Shown: positions 24,641 to 37,560, numbered from the stretch's first letter. The stretch is DNA of 64,000 nt from Megaleporinus macrocephalus (GCA_021613375.1 CM038703.1:19710194-19774193), one strand, 5' to 3'. Translations and numbers: made by a program. The notes: a model not told the origin generated them from the sequence alone.

Positions 24641-25099
24641 GACAGTAGGCATCGATCTTTAAAAAAATGAAAAAGAAAAACACTTATGATTATTATCATT
24701 TATTCATCTACTTTGGCTAATAAATGAATTTAAATCAAAATACATGGTAGAATTTAAGAAATCAGTGTGATGCTTGGGTTGACAACAAATCTGGAACTCT
24801 ACAATAACTGTTCTACAATAACTACTTTTATAAAAAGCAAGACCTTCTGTTTGATTCTGCCTATGTTTACTTGTATTTATTAAAATGTTTTATAGCTGCT
24901 GTCAAAACTAAATCTTGCTTTTTGCCCTTTTGCATTGTGTGTAAATTTCATTATGAATGGATGAATAATGGTCCAACTTTGCTTGGAAAAACTTACACTG
25001 ACATAAAAAGTATGTTTTCCCTTTTTCTGTAAATGTATCATTTTGGAGACAAGATTTTGTTGTGATATGTTGTTTTCTCTATCAACAATAAATCTAAAA

Positions 25100-25121
25100 A
25101 TAATAATAGTAATAATAGTAA

Positions 25122-25152
<31 letters not shown>

Positions 25153-25179
25153 AGTAATAATAATAATAATAATAATAAT
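25100..25179. repeat. (AAT)n with AGT variants
   Basis: About 80 bp of AAT triplets with scattered AGT units. Isoleucine-rich frames across it are artefacts. Confidence 0.93.
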
Positions 25180-26789
25180 TAAACATGGCATGTTGCTGAT
25201 GGAATCAAACAAATACATGCAATGACTGGAGTGCAGTGAGATATTCTATTATATTTTATTGTTTTTTTTTTATTTATTCCAATGTCACATTGTGTTTAAC
25301 ACGCTTACTGCTAACACATTTATCTGCTGAAATAAATAAGTTTTAATAAATTTTTCACCAGTATATATTTTTTTATTTGTTCTTCAGAAATACTCTGTTC
25401 CGATTCATGATGTGCTCTTCAACCACAGGATAGTTTGTGCTTATAAGTATGCGTAAAATCTGTTTATCTGGGAACAAATCTTTGGTGAATGTCAGAAATG
25501 TTAGAAATGTCTTCTGAAGAGTAGTTGGTGAAAGAGGCTCAATATCCTTAACAGTCTCGCAGGGCCAACTTTGAGGAATTTTGGGTCAACTTGATTAGGA
25601 ATGGAGACATATCAGTGTGGGATCAAACTGAGTGTGAAATTGCCAAATGAATCCAATGCCTTGTGAAGGTGTAATAGGAGTTATAAGTAGGGGGGTGCAA
25701 AATGAGCTCGTCAACTGTGTCTGATAGACAACAAGCCTGTTTTTAGCCTATAGGTGTAACACAAATAATGCAATGACTAAAAGTCCACTGAAAAAAGTCC
25801 AATTAAAGCGTAGCTGTAGTTGTGTGTAGAGAACGCGACGCACATGGTATAAATACACATCAGCTCCTAAAGGCAAAAACAACTCCATTAGCTAAAAATA
25901 GAATCTTGGTTTCTCACTTGATTTGCTTCTATTGATTGTACGGCGCATGTTAAAAAGGCACAGCCTACAGGAAGTGGGGTGGGTTTAGAGGGCACCAAAC
26001 GTTTAACACGTTGTCCCAAGACTTGTGTTCTCATTACAAAATCATATCTGTTCTCCTTGGCTGACTTTCACACTGTACTGTATGCATAATTATATAGATT
26101 TGTAATTCTTAATTTACAGACGTGCCTCTCTCTCTTTCTCTCTTTCTCTCTCTTGTCTAGTGCTATGCTTCAGAGCCTGTCTGCAAGTCTATTAACAAGC
26201 AAGCTTGCCACCACAAATCTAATCTCCCCCCATTATAAATCACATAGTGGAATCCAGGCATGTGGCCTTTTTTTTATTTAATTATTTTTTTTTTTTTACA
26301 AGTGTTGGTCTCTCACATGCGGCTACAAAAGAGTCCTTCATCCATCTTGTCAGGCAGAAGAAAGAGAACAACAATAAGCAGCTCTGGGTAAATGATGTTG
26401 CAGTACGTTCCGACCATTAGCACAGTGGTAGTTCGCCAACATTATCATTAGCGTGGTCGCAGAGTGCAGGAGCATGTGTTCAGTCATGCCTCTAGCACTC
26501 ACCGCAGTGTGTTGTCCACATTATTTGGAAATGGCTGTTGCCGGGGAACGGGGGGGGGGCTCGTGACGACTGGGGCGGGGAGTGTTGTACGGTGAGATAC
26601 TACCTTTTGTTTAAAGGGTGTTATTGAATCTTGAGTGTGGATAAAAAAAAAGGCAAAATGATGTTTTGAGATGTAACCATACCTGTAGTTCAAGAAATGT
26701 ATAGTGCACTATACTAAGCTCTGGGTTACAGGCTAATCTTGAGTTGCATGCTTAAGCAAACCCATTCAAATAACTCTTCGATTCAATTA
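25180..26789. other. Non-coding spacer
   Basis: AT-rich sequence with no gene recognised. It contains a CT-rich microsatellite at 26126-26154, a poly-T stretch at about 26270-26298 and a G-run at about 26548-26560. Confidence 0.4.
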
Positions 26790-27960
26790 ATTAGGAGTCC
26801 AGATGGAAAGAATGCCGATTCCTTTAAAGCACTGCAGGAGTGCAGAAGTTGCGCCCCGTCTACAGTGGGCTCAGCGGCACTTCTGCGTTAATTAAACTCA
26901 AGATAGAAGTTTTTGGGGAGATTTAAGTGTCAGTTTCTAATAGCCTACAGTTTATTAAGGAGCAGAATCAATCCTTTTAATTAAACACCAGGTCTTGGCC
27001 AGTGGCATTCATGGATGTTTTTCGTATGAATATTAAAAAAGGCGCTTTTCTTGGAATCCGAGTGGGATATAAAAAAAGCCTTGTTATTTATTTTTATTTT
27101 TATTTTTTTTTTAAATTAACTGAATTGATTCAATCTCGGTGCTGTTTGTTGATTAACCTGGATCTCCCCCTCTCCCTCCTCCCCTCTATATCCCTCTGTC
27201 TCCAGCCAACGGCAGGTGAAAAGGACTCCACTAAGTAAAGGCTAGTGCTGTTTGCTTTACTGCAAGTGATAAAGGCACTTCAAATAAATCACAAGGTCAT
27301 CACTGTGCCTGAGTGACCTCTGTAAATATACACTTCCTCACCACTAATAGGACGGTGCTGCTGCCTCAGAGAAAACAGCAATGCCCGAAATTACGTGCAC
27401 CTTCTTTGAAAGGGGGAGGAAGCTGCAAAGGGGGCTAAAAAAATAGCAATTTGATCTATGTACTATTAATCTTATCGGTGGTGTGTACAGTCCAGGCCCG
27501 TATCGGGGCGCTTAATCAGCAGACCTGTGTCTGATATGTCCCTTCCCCTGCTCTATGGAAAGTTGAAATTGCATGTGGGCTGATAAGCTATCGCAACTTC
27601 CACCAATTTTGAAGATGCAATTGGCTTTTATTAATCCCCTCCGCTTTCAGCGAGCACGGCGGCTCACTTTCTAAATGTAAGTCATTAGAGATGAACAATC
27701 GCTTTAAGCTGATACAGCATGTTGTACCTCTTTTTCATGCCCCATATAGATAAGATGATTGTACAGGAGAGCTAATGGCCATGGCGGCGGGAGGGATGCC
27801 GCTCCTCAGCTGGAAATAGAAATGATGGCATTTAGCTAATGTGGCGGGCTGATTTGCAGAGGGAGAGAAAAACATTAGCTCCACGGTGGAAATATATTTA
27901 CCTATTCAGGAGGAAACGCTCGGCTTCGGGAGCCTTGGAAAAAAAATCGCCCACTGCGTG
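26790..27960. promoter_or_regulatory. Candidate conserved non-coding block
   Basis: Over a kilobase nearly free of repeats, apart from a T-rich run at 27088-27112. It alternates mid-G+C sequence with TTAATTAA, TTATTAAT and TTAGCTAAT-type cores. The best part is 27460-27940. This mosaic of homeodomain cores in otherwise ordinary sequence is typical of developmental enhancers. No coding frame of note. Conservation was not tested. Confidence 0.37.
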
Positions 27961-29803
27961 GGCCCTGATGATCTCTTATGCTCCGTGAAGCTTCATACCA
28001 AAAAACTCTTGAGCACATAAAAGAAGCAATAATGTGCAGCAAATAATACTGGATCCCCCCCACCTCTCTTAACACGTGAGGGTTGCAGCTGGTACATGCA
28101 TTTCAGAGGGACCAGGGTGTTCTGAATCGTGTTTTTTGAATCAGTCGCATGGAAAACCGAGAGATGAGAGATCATAAGGCTTCGATTACATGCCGTAATA
28201 AAGCACAAGATGCTTATTCCAACAAATGAAAAAGAAAAAAAATCCTTAAGAAAGACTTTGGGTGTCAAGGATCTTCAAAGGTTCAGATATGCTCATTATA
28301 TGAGGACTGGTGAGAACCTGTTAAATGATCTATTGCAGAAGGCAGCATGTAGCTCACTAAGAAAGAAGAACCTACAGCCCAGGAGGAGAGAAATGTTCGG
28401 TTTGAACTCTACGCAGCTTTAAAGATATTCCAGATTCTGCTAGTCTCGGGAGACGACAGTAGACTGTCAACGTTACAGTCATGTGATTGATAGACAGATA
28501 AGATTTCTCTTGGTGTACATTTTCTGGGCCACTTTTAAAGACATTTGGACCCAAAACCTCTGCACTTCTTTCTAAAGCAACATGAACTGAATCCCATGTT
28601 CATAAAAAGTGATTGAGAGAAAAATCACAGCATGTCTAAGTGTGGTTCCTGTTTGAATTGCAACCTAACTTCATGTCTGTCACCACAAGCCCCAGTGATT
28701 CACTCAGGGTGCTTTGCAATGAAGGCAGTCTGTGCTGTGGTGAAATCAGTGGGTGAATGTGAGTAAGCCTGTTAAAAGAGACTAGGGTACGTCTTGCTTA
28801 AAGGTGTGTCTTGCAGCCTGGTCCTGAGCTTCTACGCAGCATAGAGAAGCTGTTTTAGGCTTTCATCATAGGATCATAACAGCTTCCCTGCTACGCTGTC
28901 AATCTGGCATGGATTTAAGGACGACTGCATTTTGATCCGTTACTTATTGGCCATGGATTAATTTAGGATAAACAGTAACTCTGCTCAGATTCAAGCATTG
29001 TTGTAATGATGTTCTGTTCTCTCCAACAGCCTGAAACCAGTAAGGATTAAGAGTTATGAGTCAGTATTTCAGATCATCTTCTCTGAACCTTGTCAAGTAT
29101 GTGACTAGGCTTATATTAATTAGCCTAGTAACCTAGTTGCATGTTGCCAGGCTCTAAGCACGCTCGTCACAGGCCTAATCTGGCCACTGTTGTAATGCTG
29201 TTGTTCTATTGTAAGATGTTCTTCTCACCTATAGGGTGCCAGACGGAGATGCATAGTGACTCCACTATATCTGGAACCATTCCTTCTCACTTGCAGGCAC
29301 ATGACGAGGTCAAATGTGTAGCCAAAACAAGATTCCAGATGGTTTCTTTGTATTTTTCTTTGCTCTCCACAACAAAGACAAGACATGGATATCGACGGCT
29401 TTGAAGGGGGGCAATTGTTTGTGTTTATTAATTGCTTTATGTCTAAAGCCTTTCTCTCCCCACAGACTGTCTCTACTTTAGGCTTGGGGTTTTGTTGCAC
29501 TTGCCAATGAAGACATATGCTTGTGAGCTTGCTCATAAACATACTGGCAGAAAAAGTCCATTATTTTCTTTATTGCTATTGAAATCAGAGCCTATCCAAA
29601 GAATTTGTACATGGATTGGATCGTTAGCTCAAACAGCTTCTTTTCCAGCTTTGCAAAAGTAGATGTCAACAGGCATCTACCTGTCTTACATTCCTGATTT
29701 TATAAGGAATGTGTTATTGTTCTTGGTTATACAGAAGCTCCTTGAACTGGAAGCCTGAGTAAATGGCTTTCTAAGTCGTCTTGCTGAATGAGAAAATCTA
29801 AAA
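27961..29803. other. Non-coding spacer, nothing recognised
   Basis: No gene or clear repeat. The open frames here (for example 29225-29542, minus strand) have no recognisable domain. Confidence 0.4.
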
Positions 29804-29840
29804 TACACTTTTAAAAATAAAGGTGCCTAAAAGGGTTATT
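29804..29840 (+). mobile_element. MITE end, ACACTYTTAAAAATAAAGG type
   Basis: TACACTTTTAAAAATAAAGG, followed by AAAAGGGTTA, matches in mirror image the end at 35740-35765. It marks one end of a small fish DNA transposon. Its partner end was not found nearby. Confidence 0.42.
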
Positions 29841-32685
29841 TCATGCAATGCAACTATAAGTACATTTCATAGGAATGACATATGTGAAAGTAAGGAACCA
29901 CATCATGTTAAAGTACTAGGAAAGATATATGTTTGGAGTCCAAATTTAACTTTTTATTTGGGCAAAAACTAGCAGTCAACAAGCACCCAAATCTTATCCA
30001 TAAATACATCTCCAACCTTTCTTAAACCACATCTAGGTCTTCTATATGGTGGTGCAGACTTGTCTATGTGGTCTAGGGCACGGTATGACTGACTGTGCAC
30101 TATACAATTGCACGAAACCTCACTAGCCAAACAGCATTCAGCATTCAAACTATTTGCCAAATTCGACTACTCCTCACATGCATGCATAAAACACACATTT
30201 TACAGACATCTACAATGACAATAGGATTGTTGTTCCTAATTTTTAAATTTGCATGTTTAAAAGTAAAAACAACTCTATTGTCTGTATGCCTGCATTATGT
30301 ATGCCATAGAGCTACATTGTGAAGTTTTGTTCATTTTCACAGTTGACAGTAAGTCAAACTGTGTACTAAACTAAGTCTGTGTAACCTTAAAGAAGACCCA
30401 GAGGCAGTTTGAGTGGGTTGAGAGATGTTTTCAGCATGTACTCAGGCGTCTGTTGATTTCTGTTGACTTGACTTTATGCATCTATTGTCTTCCTAGTGTT
30501 TGTTAAATGGAGAGGAATTCATGTGAAATTGAAAAGCAATCGCTACAGTGAAAAGATGAGCACATAACATTACTTTTCCACAGTGGCGTGCGGAATACGT
30601 GTCGAAATGAAGAACAAAACCTCTGTTGTATTGTTTTCATGCCGTTTGACCTTATTACTAAAAAAACAAGCGTGTTGATTTATGAAAACAAAATGCTGGA
30701 TTCACCTTAGCATTGAATACAAAGCTATTGCTTTCAACCTTGTAGTATTTCAAACAATGTTAAATCAACATAATAGATCTTTTCTATTTGACACATTTTC
30801 CACTTGTTACCGTTTAAATGGTATCTTGTATGTTGCCACATGTTTACTGTATTGCAGTATTGTAGTAAAGATTTTGCTTTTCATTTTGGAACTTATTCAA
30901 AACTTAACCTGTGCCTTCAGTACATTTCAACATGAATTGTATCCAATTCTAACTCAAATTCAGCTTCTCATTCGTAAAATGCAAATCTTCATGTATTTTC
31001 TTTAGCAAAGAGTTTCAATGATGTGAAAACAATAGAGGTTCTGAATGTCTCAATGAAAAAGTATGGTCGTGTGTGAATGTCACTTTTTTCAATTTGGTGC
31101 AAATTCCTCTCCATATATTTGTTAGCAAGGGTAGCCTTATAGCTCCGTATAGCTCGAAACTAAAGCAGCAAAACGTGGACACTAAGCACGTAAACATGCA
31201 CATTGACTACAAGTGAAAAATTATGTAAATTAAATTTCCCACCAAACCATTTCTTTAAATTGGTATGAGAACTTTACATTATGTGAAGTTTCTTTAAATA
31301 TCTCTGGATATTAGTTTTTAAATAACTAACTGGGGCCTGAATCTTCATCATGTTAAAATTTGCTGTCAGGACAATGCTACTTCTTCATCCTCCCAGGTTG
31401 GACTGATGGCAGACTCATTATCGCCTCTTTAGATTCAAAGTGGCATTACAAGACAGGACTGGCCAGGGCTAGGTGGTTAGCATAATAACTTTAGTAGATA
31501 TCTCAACAACACATACATAAACATGAACATACACATTATCAACATGCGTTCAAAACTGTCACTTCTTTACATTCTGATGATCATTTTCTGTTGATAATTT
31601 TGGAATGTTTGAATGAAAAATCTGAAAGGTTTGTTAGTGACATATGCAATAATTAAGTGCACTTAATAAACAAAGAATCACCAGCCCTCACTATCATGGT
31701 TGTAATATGAACACTGATAAAAATAGCTCACAGCTCTACAGTTTGGGTAAACTGTAAATCAAATGCCTTTTGTTGTCAAGACGACTTTGCTATGCTGTTC
31801 AGATCCTACAACATCTGGATTTTGGTTGCATTTTCATATTTCTCTGATTGAGTAAACGAAATATCAAGATGTTCTCAGAAGCACATGAAAACTAAAGCAA
31901 AAAAAAGAGATGCTGCTACGGCATGGGGCTGGTTATTGAATCTTCACCTTTATCATAGTTTATTAGGGTGCTTTCATCTCTGAAAGCAATTACAGCTTTT
32001 GAAAGTTGACCCCCTTTAAGTTTCACTCTGTGAGAAGCAGTAAACTGAAGCTGCATCTAATCTCTGTGTAGTTGCCCTACAGACAGGCGAAGTTGCATCA
32101 GCTAGTTGGAGATAGAATGAAGGCACTGAGACCTAAAGACAGATGTGGGCAAGCAGCAGTCGACACACAAGAGGACTCAAAGTCAAAAGACTGCCAGCGC
32201 ACAGCGCCTGGCAGGATAGCTATAATAACTAAGCAAATCAAACCACCCAGGCTATTCAGCATCATCAAATATTAAAGAGCTCTCCTATATGCCACTTACA
32301 CATGATTTATCAGCTCACATCAAAGCACCAGTTGGGCTCTTACTAAAATTAAGCAGCCATAATGGCTTCCATGGACATAGACTTTGTCCATTTCTGGACA
32401 TCAAGGGACCACAAAAAAATTCCATTTTTGGCACAAGTTTGAGGCACTAATTAAAGTGTGACGTATGGAGGTGATTAAAACATGAAAGAAAGTAGATCTA
32501 AGAGCGTTCATCCTGTCCTCTTTGTGGGTCGTGAGCATCTCCAATAGTTCATCCAGACTCCAAGTCAATTAACGAAACATCCAAGTGCTTTTAAGTGCCT
32601 GTTTTTGACCAGTACAAAATAGACTGATATAACTAGAACCTCTCTACCACATTTCTACAGTGTGATGTGTAAAATTTTCACCCAG

Positions 32686-32688
<3 letters not shown>
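29841..32688. other. Non-coding sequence, nothing recognised
   Basis: Mostly AT-rich. The part at 31930-32360 is repeat-free and could be regulatory. No gene, RNA gene or transposon end was identified. The 107-codon frame at 30682-31005 has no recognisable domain and AT-driven composition. Confidence 0.38.

Positions 32689-32762
<74 letters not shown>
32689..32762. repeat. (TA)n microsatellite, left half
   Basis: 74 bp of AT dinucleotides directly upstream of an inserted Tc1 element. It continues on the other side at 33221-33298. Confidence 0.96.
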
Positions 32763-32767
<5 letters not shown>

Positions 32768-33209
32768 CACTACCGTTTAAAAGTTTAGGATCACTTTAGA
32801 ATTATTTTAAAGAATAAAAATGTTTGTATCAAAGTCTATTTTTGAGGCTTATTTTGCATATAGGCCTATTATCAGCAATTCTCAGTCCTCTGCCTAAATC
32901 TCCTGGTACGGCCACCAATCCAAGTTAAGGATGTTATTGGGATAATTGGTTGTTAGGACACCCGTGCTCAATTGTGATGCACAGCTGAAAAACATTCTAC
33001 TAATAAGTGAACATAAAAGGGAACAACATTCTAGGTTAGTTTAGTATCTGAAGCATCAGCAGTTGATGGCTTGCTGACCGACTCAAAATGACCAGAAAGA
33101 AACAACTTTCTTTAGAGACCCGTCAGTCCATTGTTGTGTTAAGGAAGGAAGGGTACTCCATTGAAAACAAGACAATTTCACTGTGATCCCAAACTTTTGA
33201 GCGGTAGTG
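32768..33209 (+). mobile_element. Internally deleted Tc1 element inserted in a (TA)n array
   Basis: The left TIR begins CACTACCGTTTAAAAGTTTA. The right TIR ends AAACTTTTGAGCGGTAGTG. A TA lies just outside each (32766-32767 and 33210-33211), the Tc1 target duplication. The inside keeps the leader and the start of the transposase, then jumps to the 3' end, leaving 442 bp. Such elements can move only with a transposase supplied elsewhere. The insertion splits a TA microsatellite. Confidence 0.9.
33088..33186 (+). pseudogene. Tc1 transposase N-terminal stub
   Basis: From the ATG at 33088 the frame encodes about 25 residues of the N-terminal helix-turn-helix region (MTRKKQLSLETRQSIV and onward). 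It then runs into 3' end sequence and a TGA, giving 32 residues. All catalytic residues are missing through the internal deletion. Confidence 0.85.
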
Positions 33210-33211
33210 TA

Positions 33212-33298
<87 letters not shown>
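33212..33298. repeat. (TG)/(TA)n microsatellite, right half
   Basis: A short GT run followed by 78 bp of AT dinucleotides, the right part of the array split by the Tc1 insertion. Confidence 0.96.
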
Positions 33299-33303
<5 letters not shown>

Positions 33304-33317
33304 GTTGTTGTCCAAAG

Positions 33318-33450
33318 AATAACAGGGATATCCAAAATGGCAACATTACAGGAGCATAGACTGTCTTTACTTTCAATGTAAGTCAATTGGACCAGCATTT
33401 TTGGAGCACTTCTATTGGTCCTTCCATTATGAAACTACTTTGGCACAATG
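33318..33450 (+). repeat. Dispersed repeat, copy A
   Basis: Shares an ordered series of words with 54930-55075: TTACAGGAG, then CTTTCAATGTAAGTCAAT, then GAGCACTTCTATTGGTCC, then an ATTATGAAAC-like word. I recognise this as a common fish repeat without an assigned class. Boundaries are approximate. Confidence 0.5.
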
Positions 33451-35679
33451 TAAATCGAAGCTGTCATGTTCAAATAATGTAGAAAAATAAAACTAACAAA
33501 TAAATAAACACCTTCTTGCTAAAAATGAGATGATTCAGTAGTGGATAAACAGGATGAGGGCTATTTTTTGGGTACAGAACAATGCCAAAAATATCAGATC
33601 TATTCAGGCTCAGCTTCAGGGTTTTTTGATGTCTATTTTTTCGAACCTGATCAAAATTTGTGTGCTTAGACAGAATGCTTGCTTGTGATTACACAATTTT
33701 CCCTGTCCTAAAAAGCACAAGATGTGCTGCGAATCAGGGTTGGTGAAATTTCATGTGCTAAGAGACAAAAGAACAGATCAGATAGGTACTGGATATGTGA
33801 AAAAGGAAATCAGACCTGACTGCCTGCCTACCCGCCTACACACTCCTCTTAGGCTATATATTTCTCAGGAACTGATCAGGGACGACATTGCTTCTTTACT
33901 GAAACTCATCTGTGCTGGCTCAGTGAGAACATTCAGACATTGTTCTGTGTAGTTTTATAAACATCATTTTGAATCTGAATGCTAGACTTTGGAGTAATGC
34001 TGCAGATTAATCATGTTAGATTCTCTAAAGACCATGTAAATGAGATGCAAGTGTGAGAAACATTCTTAGGGTTTAAAGAACCTCTGAGTACTGTAAAAAG
34101 TTCTGTACCAATTTAAACAACCAGGAAGGTTTCATGCTGGAACACCCAGCAGTCCAAGAGTTGTTGTCTCTTACCGAATGACCGAGTGACCGAATGACGG
34201 ACTATCTAATTATCATCTGAAGTGTCCCTGACACCTACTGTTGGGTAACAAACGCATGTGTGTTACAAATGGTAGGTAACATTAAACCCCTAAGGCTGAC
34301 ATTAATAATATAAGAAAGGGGAAAACACATTCATTGGAACATGTAATGAGTTGGGCTCTGTCTGTCAGTTAGAAACTCTTACCTTGCAGTATAAGCGTTC
34401 TTTCACTCTTACCGTTAATGACAACAAAGTCATCAAACCATAGTACATAATTAGCATCCAAATGTAAATTAGAACTATCAAGTTATATGGAGTCTACATG
34501 TGCAATGGAAAATAGCTTGGAAGTTATAACAATATTAATATTACAATGTGTGCTACATAAAGAACACTCAAAATGTAAAAATTATGAAACACAGTTTTTT
34601 GAGTAAATGCAATTATTTGTTTAAGTGTACATGCAAATAGGAATCATTTTGGAGTCCGTAGTCTGTAACTATGCTAATAAGAGAGTTCAATACAGAGCAG
34701 CCTAAATCTGTCCTCATAGATTCATTCATGAAATAACAGTACACAGCATGTGAAAGTCATGAAACAAATTAACTGACCAAAAAAATCCACCAAGAAGGGG
34801 TAGCCGTATAGCCAACTTGCTGATTTTGCTGCTGGTTTAGGTTTGATGCTGACTAATCGCTTTTAATATGACTATGACACTAGCATGGATGCTAGAGAGA
34901 AGGCAACAGGTGAGACGCCTGGTGATTTCCCCATCTCCAGTTTCCACAGTTCTCGCAAGGGGTTTCTGGAAAGGGCATGTAATGCTCTACCCACCTGTAA
35001 AGTTCGACTTTATTCTAACATTTCTCTGCTTATCACCTCAGAGATAAGATAGTGAAAGTTGTTATCTCTAGGCGTCCCCAGGACTACAATAAAGATGTCA
35101 TGTGTTGTTGGAGAGTGGGGCATAAAGTCCTATAATCTTGTAATGTTTGGAGTTTCGTTTTGCTCTGGTTCTCCAGATCTCTGTTATGGCGAGTACGGCA
35201 AGTCCGCTTAGGATGCGTCACATACAAATCTGCAAGATTCCAGGGTTGGAATCTTCATTTCGCTGGCTAGCCATGTGTGGCAATGGCAAATCACGCCCTC
35301 TGTGATTTTCATCGGTGATGGTTTTATTCATGATGTCATTTTCATCACATAATTGTTGACTTTAAAGACCCTGAATTTGTGTAACCCGTATTACCCACAT
35401 GTGATCACATAAGAAATAATGTCCTCTTTCATACAGGAATGTTTCCGCTATCACAATAAAAGTCCCCTATAATTTACTGTTAAAATGTAAGGTAATTAAT
35501 AAGAAATGTTATTTTTTATTAGTAGTAGTAGTAGTGATAGTAGTACCTTTGGCAGCAGTAGTGAGTTGACTATGAGTTGACTACACTCCCAAAGATAAAG
35601 ATAGAGCTAGTTATTAAAGATTAACTTTAGTTGCCTCATTTATTTCTTTCTTTATTTTTTTTTGTAATTAAGATGTATG
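33451..35679. other. Non-coding spacer with small repeats
   Basis: No gene. A MITE-like scrap with AAAGAACCTC lies at 34067-34115. A short tandem of GACCGAATGA-like units lies at 34177-34199. An AGT-triplet run lies at about 35519-35546. Confidence 0.4.
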
Positions 35680-35765
35680 TTTAAAGAACCTCCACATAAT
35701 TAGAGCTTTTTCCTGGAACTCTAGGCTGAGAACCATTTAGGAAACCTTTATTTTTAGGAGTGTAG
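35680..35765 (-). mobile_element. MITE end with ACACTCCTAAAAATAAAGG
   Basis: TTTAAAGAACCTCC leads to AAACCTTTATTTTTAGGAGT and TGTAG at 35765. The last part is the mirror image of the end at 29804. This is the right-hand end of a small fish DNA transposon; the left end is lost or unrecognised. Confidence 0.5.
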
Positions 35766-36500
35766 GCCAGTTCTGTGTGCCCGGCGTTGCAGAGTTGTGA
35801 CCGAGAAAGGTTTAGGGCAGTGTCTCAGTGTGCCACAGCATGGAACAGCGCCAAGAAGGACTTACCCCGGCTGCTCAGGTTAAACTCTCCAGTGAGAACA
35901 CGCATCTCTGAGCTCCTTCATCAGCAGCTGACCCCTCTCCCTCTCTGGGGAAACACAAAGACCCAGTGGGTTAGATTTGTTTATCTTCTTTGTGGCTCTG
36001 AAAAGAGAAGACAAATGGCCATTCATTATGGCTATTCATTAGTGCAATCTGCCTTTGACCTAGATGGTGTGTTTTTTTTTTAGTAATGCAAAAGACAACA
36101 AAAGGAAAGCTTTAATGAACTGATGAAGTACTTTTGTAGTGAAACTGTTGATTTTCTTATGATGGTGTATGTCCTGCGTAGGCATAGCAGGCATTCATAA
36201 ATGTCTGCTTGGAATACAATGACTATTATTGAAAAAATTGTCGCCGAATAGCTACTCTGTATTTTGCAGTTCCTAATGTCATTAAAAATTAATATTCATT
36301 GCTTAAAAGATGTAATTACAGACTGCGGAAACATGTCAACACTAACAAGCTCATTATTAACACTGTTCATTGCATGGAAGTTTTTTGTTCAAACTCATTC
36401 TCCAGCGCTGATAATGAAGGGAACTGCTTTTTCCTTGAATTGTGCAAGAACAAAAAAAAACCCATTTATTATTAAGATTATTAAGAGAATGAGCGTCTTA
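35766..36500. promoter_or_regulatory. Candidate non-coding regulatory block
   Basis: Repeat-free, with ATTCATTA-type cores at about 36018-36042 and ATTATTAA-type cores around 36350. A 102-codon frame at 35775-36083 has no recognisable domain and runs into a poly-T stretch. Enhancer-type texture only. Confidence 0.27.
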
Positions 36501-37250
36501 TCTGTGTAATCCTCTGTCCACTGCCATTGTGTCCTTGAGCAAAACACTTGAAGCCTGTAGCACTTTTACAAGAGGCCACTCCTGTCTTTGCCCCGCAACA
36601 CGTACAGCTCCAGCACACAGGCCCTAATGAAGAGCCAAGGCTTCTAAAGGGGGCTCTACTGTATATGCATAAAAGGTTGAAAACACTCCAAGCAAAGCTC
36701 CAAGCAAAGCTCTCTCTTTCTTCCTTTCATCCCACACACCTTAGGGTAATTATGCCTGTCTGCATGCTGATCCTGTATCTTTAGCTCGGTGCGTGACAGG
36801 GGATCGATGCGGCCCGTTCGGAGATGGGTGGCCCTGCAAGCTTCTGCTGTCAGGGCCTGGCCACTCTGACGCATGAGCCTTTCTTTTCCCTCTGGTCATT
36901 GATCCAATGCAAATGCAGCCCGTACTTCAATTAGCAGGAGTAGGCTCTGCCTGTGATCAGCAAGCCAGGCCAACTAATTAAGCCCTACATAACTTTCCGC
37001 ACCGCCCAATTTAAATGACTGCTAGAATCTCATACGGCGCATATTATCTATCCTCCCCCAAAATTCTCTCTTCTGACTGCGCTGGAGTGGCGAGGCAATA
37101 AAGTCTGATGCCTTGACGTCAGAATAATATTTCTACATGACTGTAGGAGACAGCTTTCTTCTCATCATGCCGTCCTGCAGCTATTGTGCGCACTAGTATT
37201 TATACTGCTGACAAAATCACTTATGTGTAGGAGATGCTAAAGCGAGGAGA
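36501..37250. promoter_or_regulatory. Candidate enhancer block: octamer, TAATTA and full CRE
   Basis: Repeat-free 750 bp with a perfect octamer ATGCAAAT at 36907-36914, CTAATTAAG near 36974 and a palindromic cAMP-response element TGACGTCA at 37114-37121. A tandem duplication of a 13-bp CTCCAAGCAAAG-like unit lies at about 36687-36712. The mix of POU, homeodomain and CREB-type sites in clean sequence suggests an enhancer. Conservation was not tested. Confidence 0.4.
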
Positions 37251-37422
37251 TATTAACCAAATAAGCTAGACAGTAATCAGACAAACTACAAATGTTGACT
37301 TGCCAGTTGAATATCTGGCAAAGTAATCCCATAATCACTGTCATCTATTATTGCCCAACACTCTTGAACGGCACATATGCTACACATGCTTTTCTTGTAG
37401 ATGCACTTCCAGTTTTTTGTGT

Positions 37423-37560
37423 TTTCATGCACCACAAAGCTCTCTTCATCCCTTAGCTTCTTTGTTCCTGTGCCTTTAAGACTAATATATGTAAATAAGC
37501 TCTGTTCTGATTGCCTTGTATTGTGCATTAGTCTAGAATATCCTGAAGAATGGTACATTT
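37423..37560. repeat. Dispersed repeat, copy 2
   Basis: Related to 10005-10280 through the ordered words CTGTGCCTTTAAG and GATTGCCTTGTATTGTGC. Probably an old DNA transposon fragment. Confidence 0.4.

Noticed and set aside
26404..26450. Possible tRNA-derived A-box (AGCACAGTGGTAGTTCGCC)
   Set aside because: No B-box at the right distance and no cloverleaf visible.
35286..35300. Possible CTCF motif (CACGCCCTCTGTG on the reverse strand)
   Set aside because: Only half of the core consensus fits.
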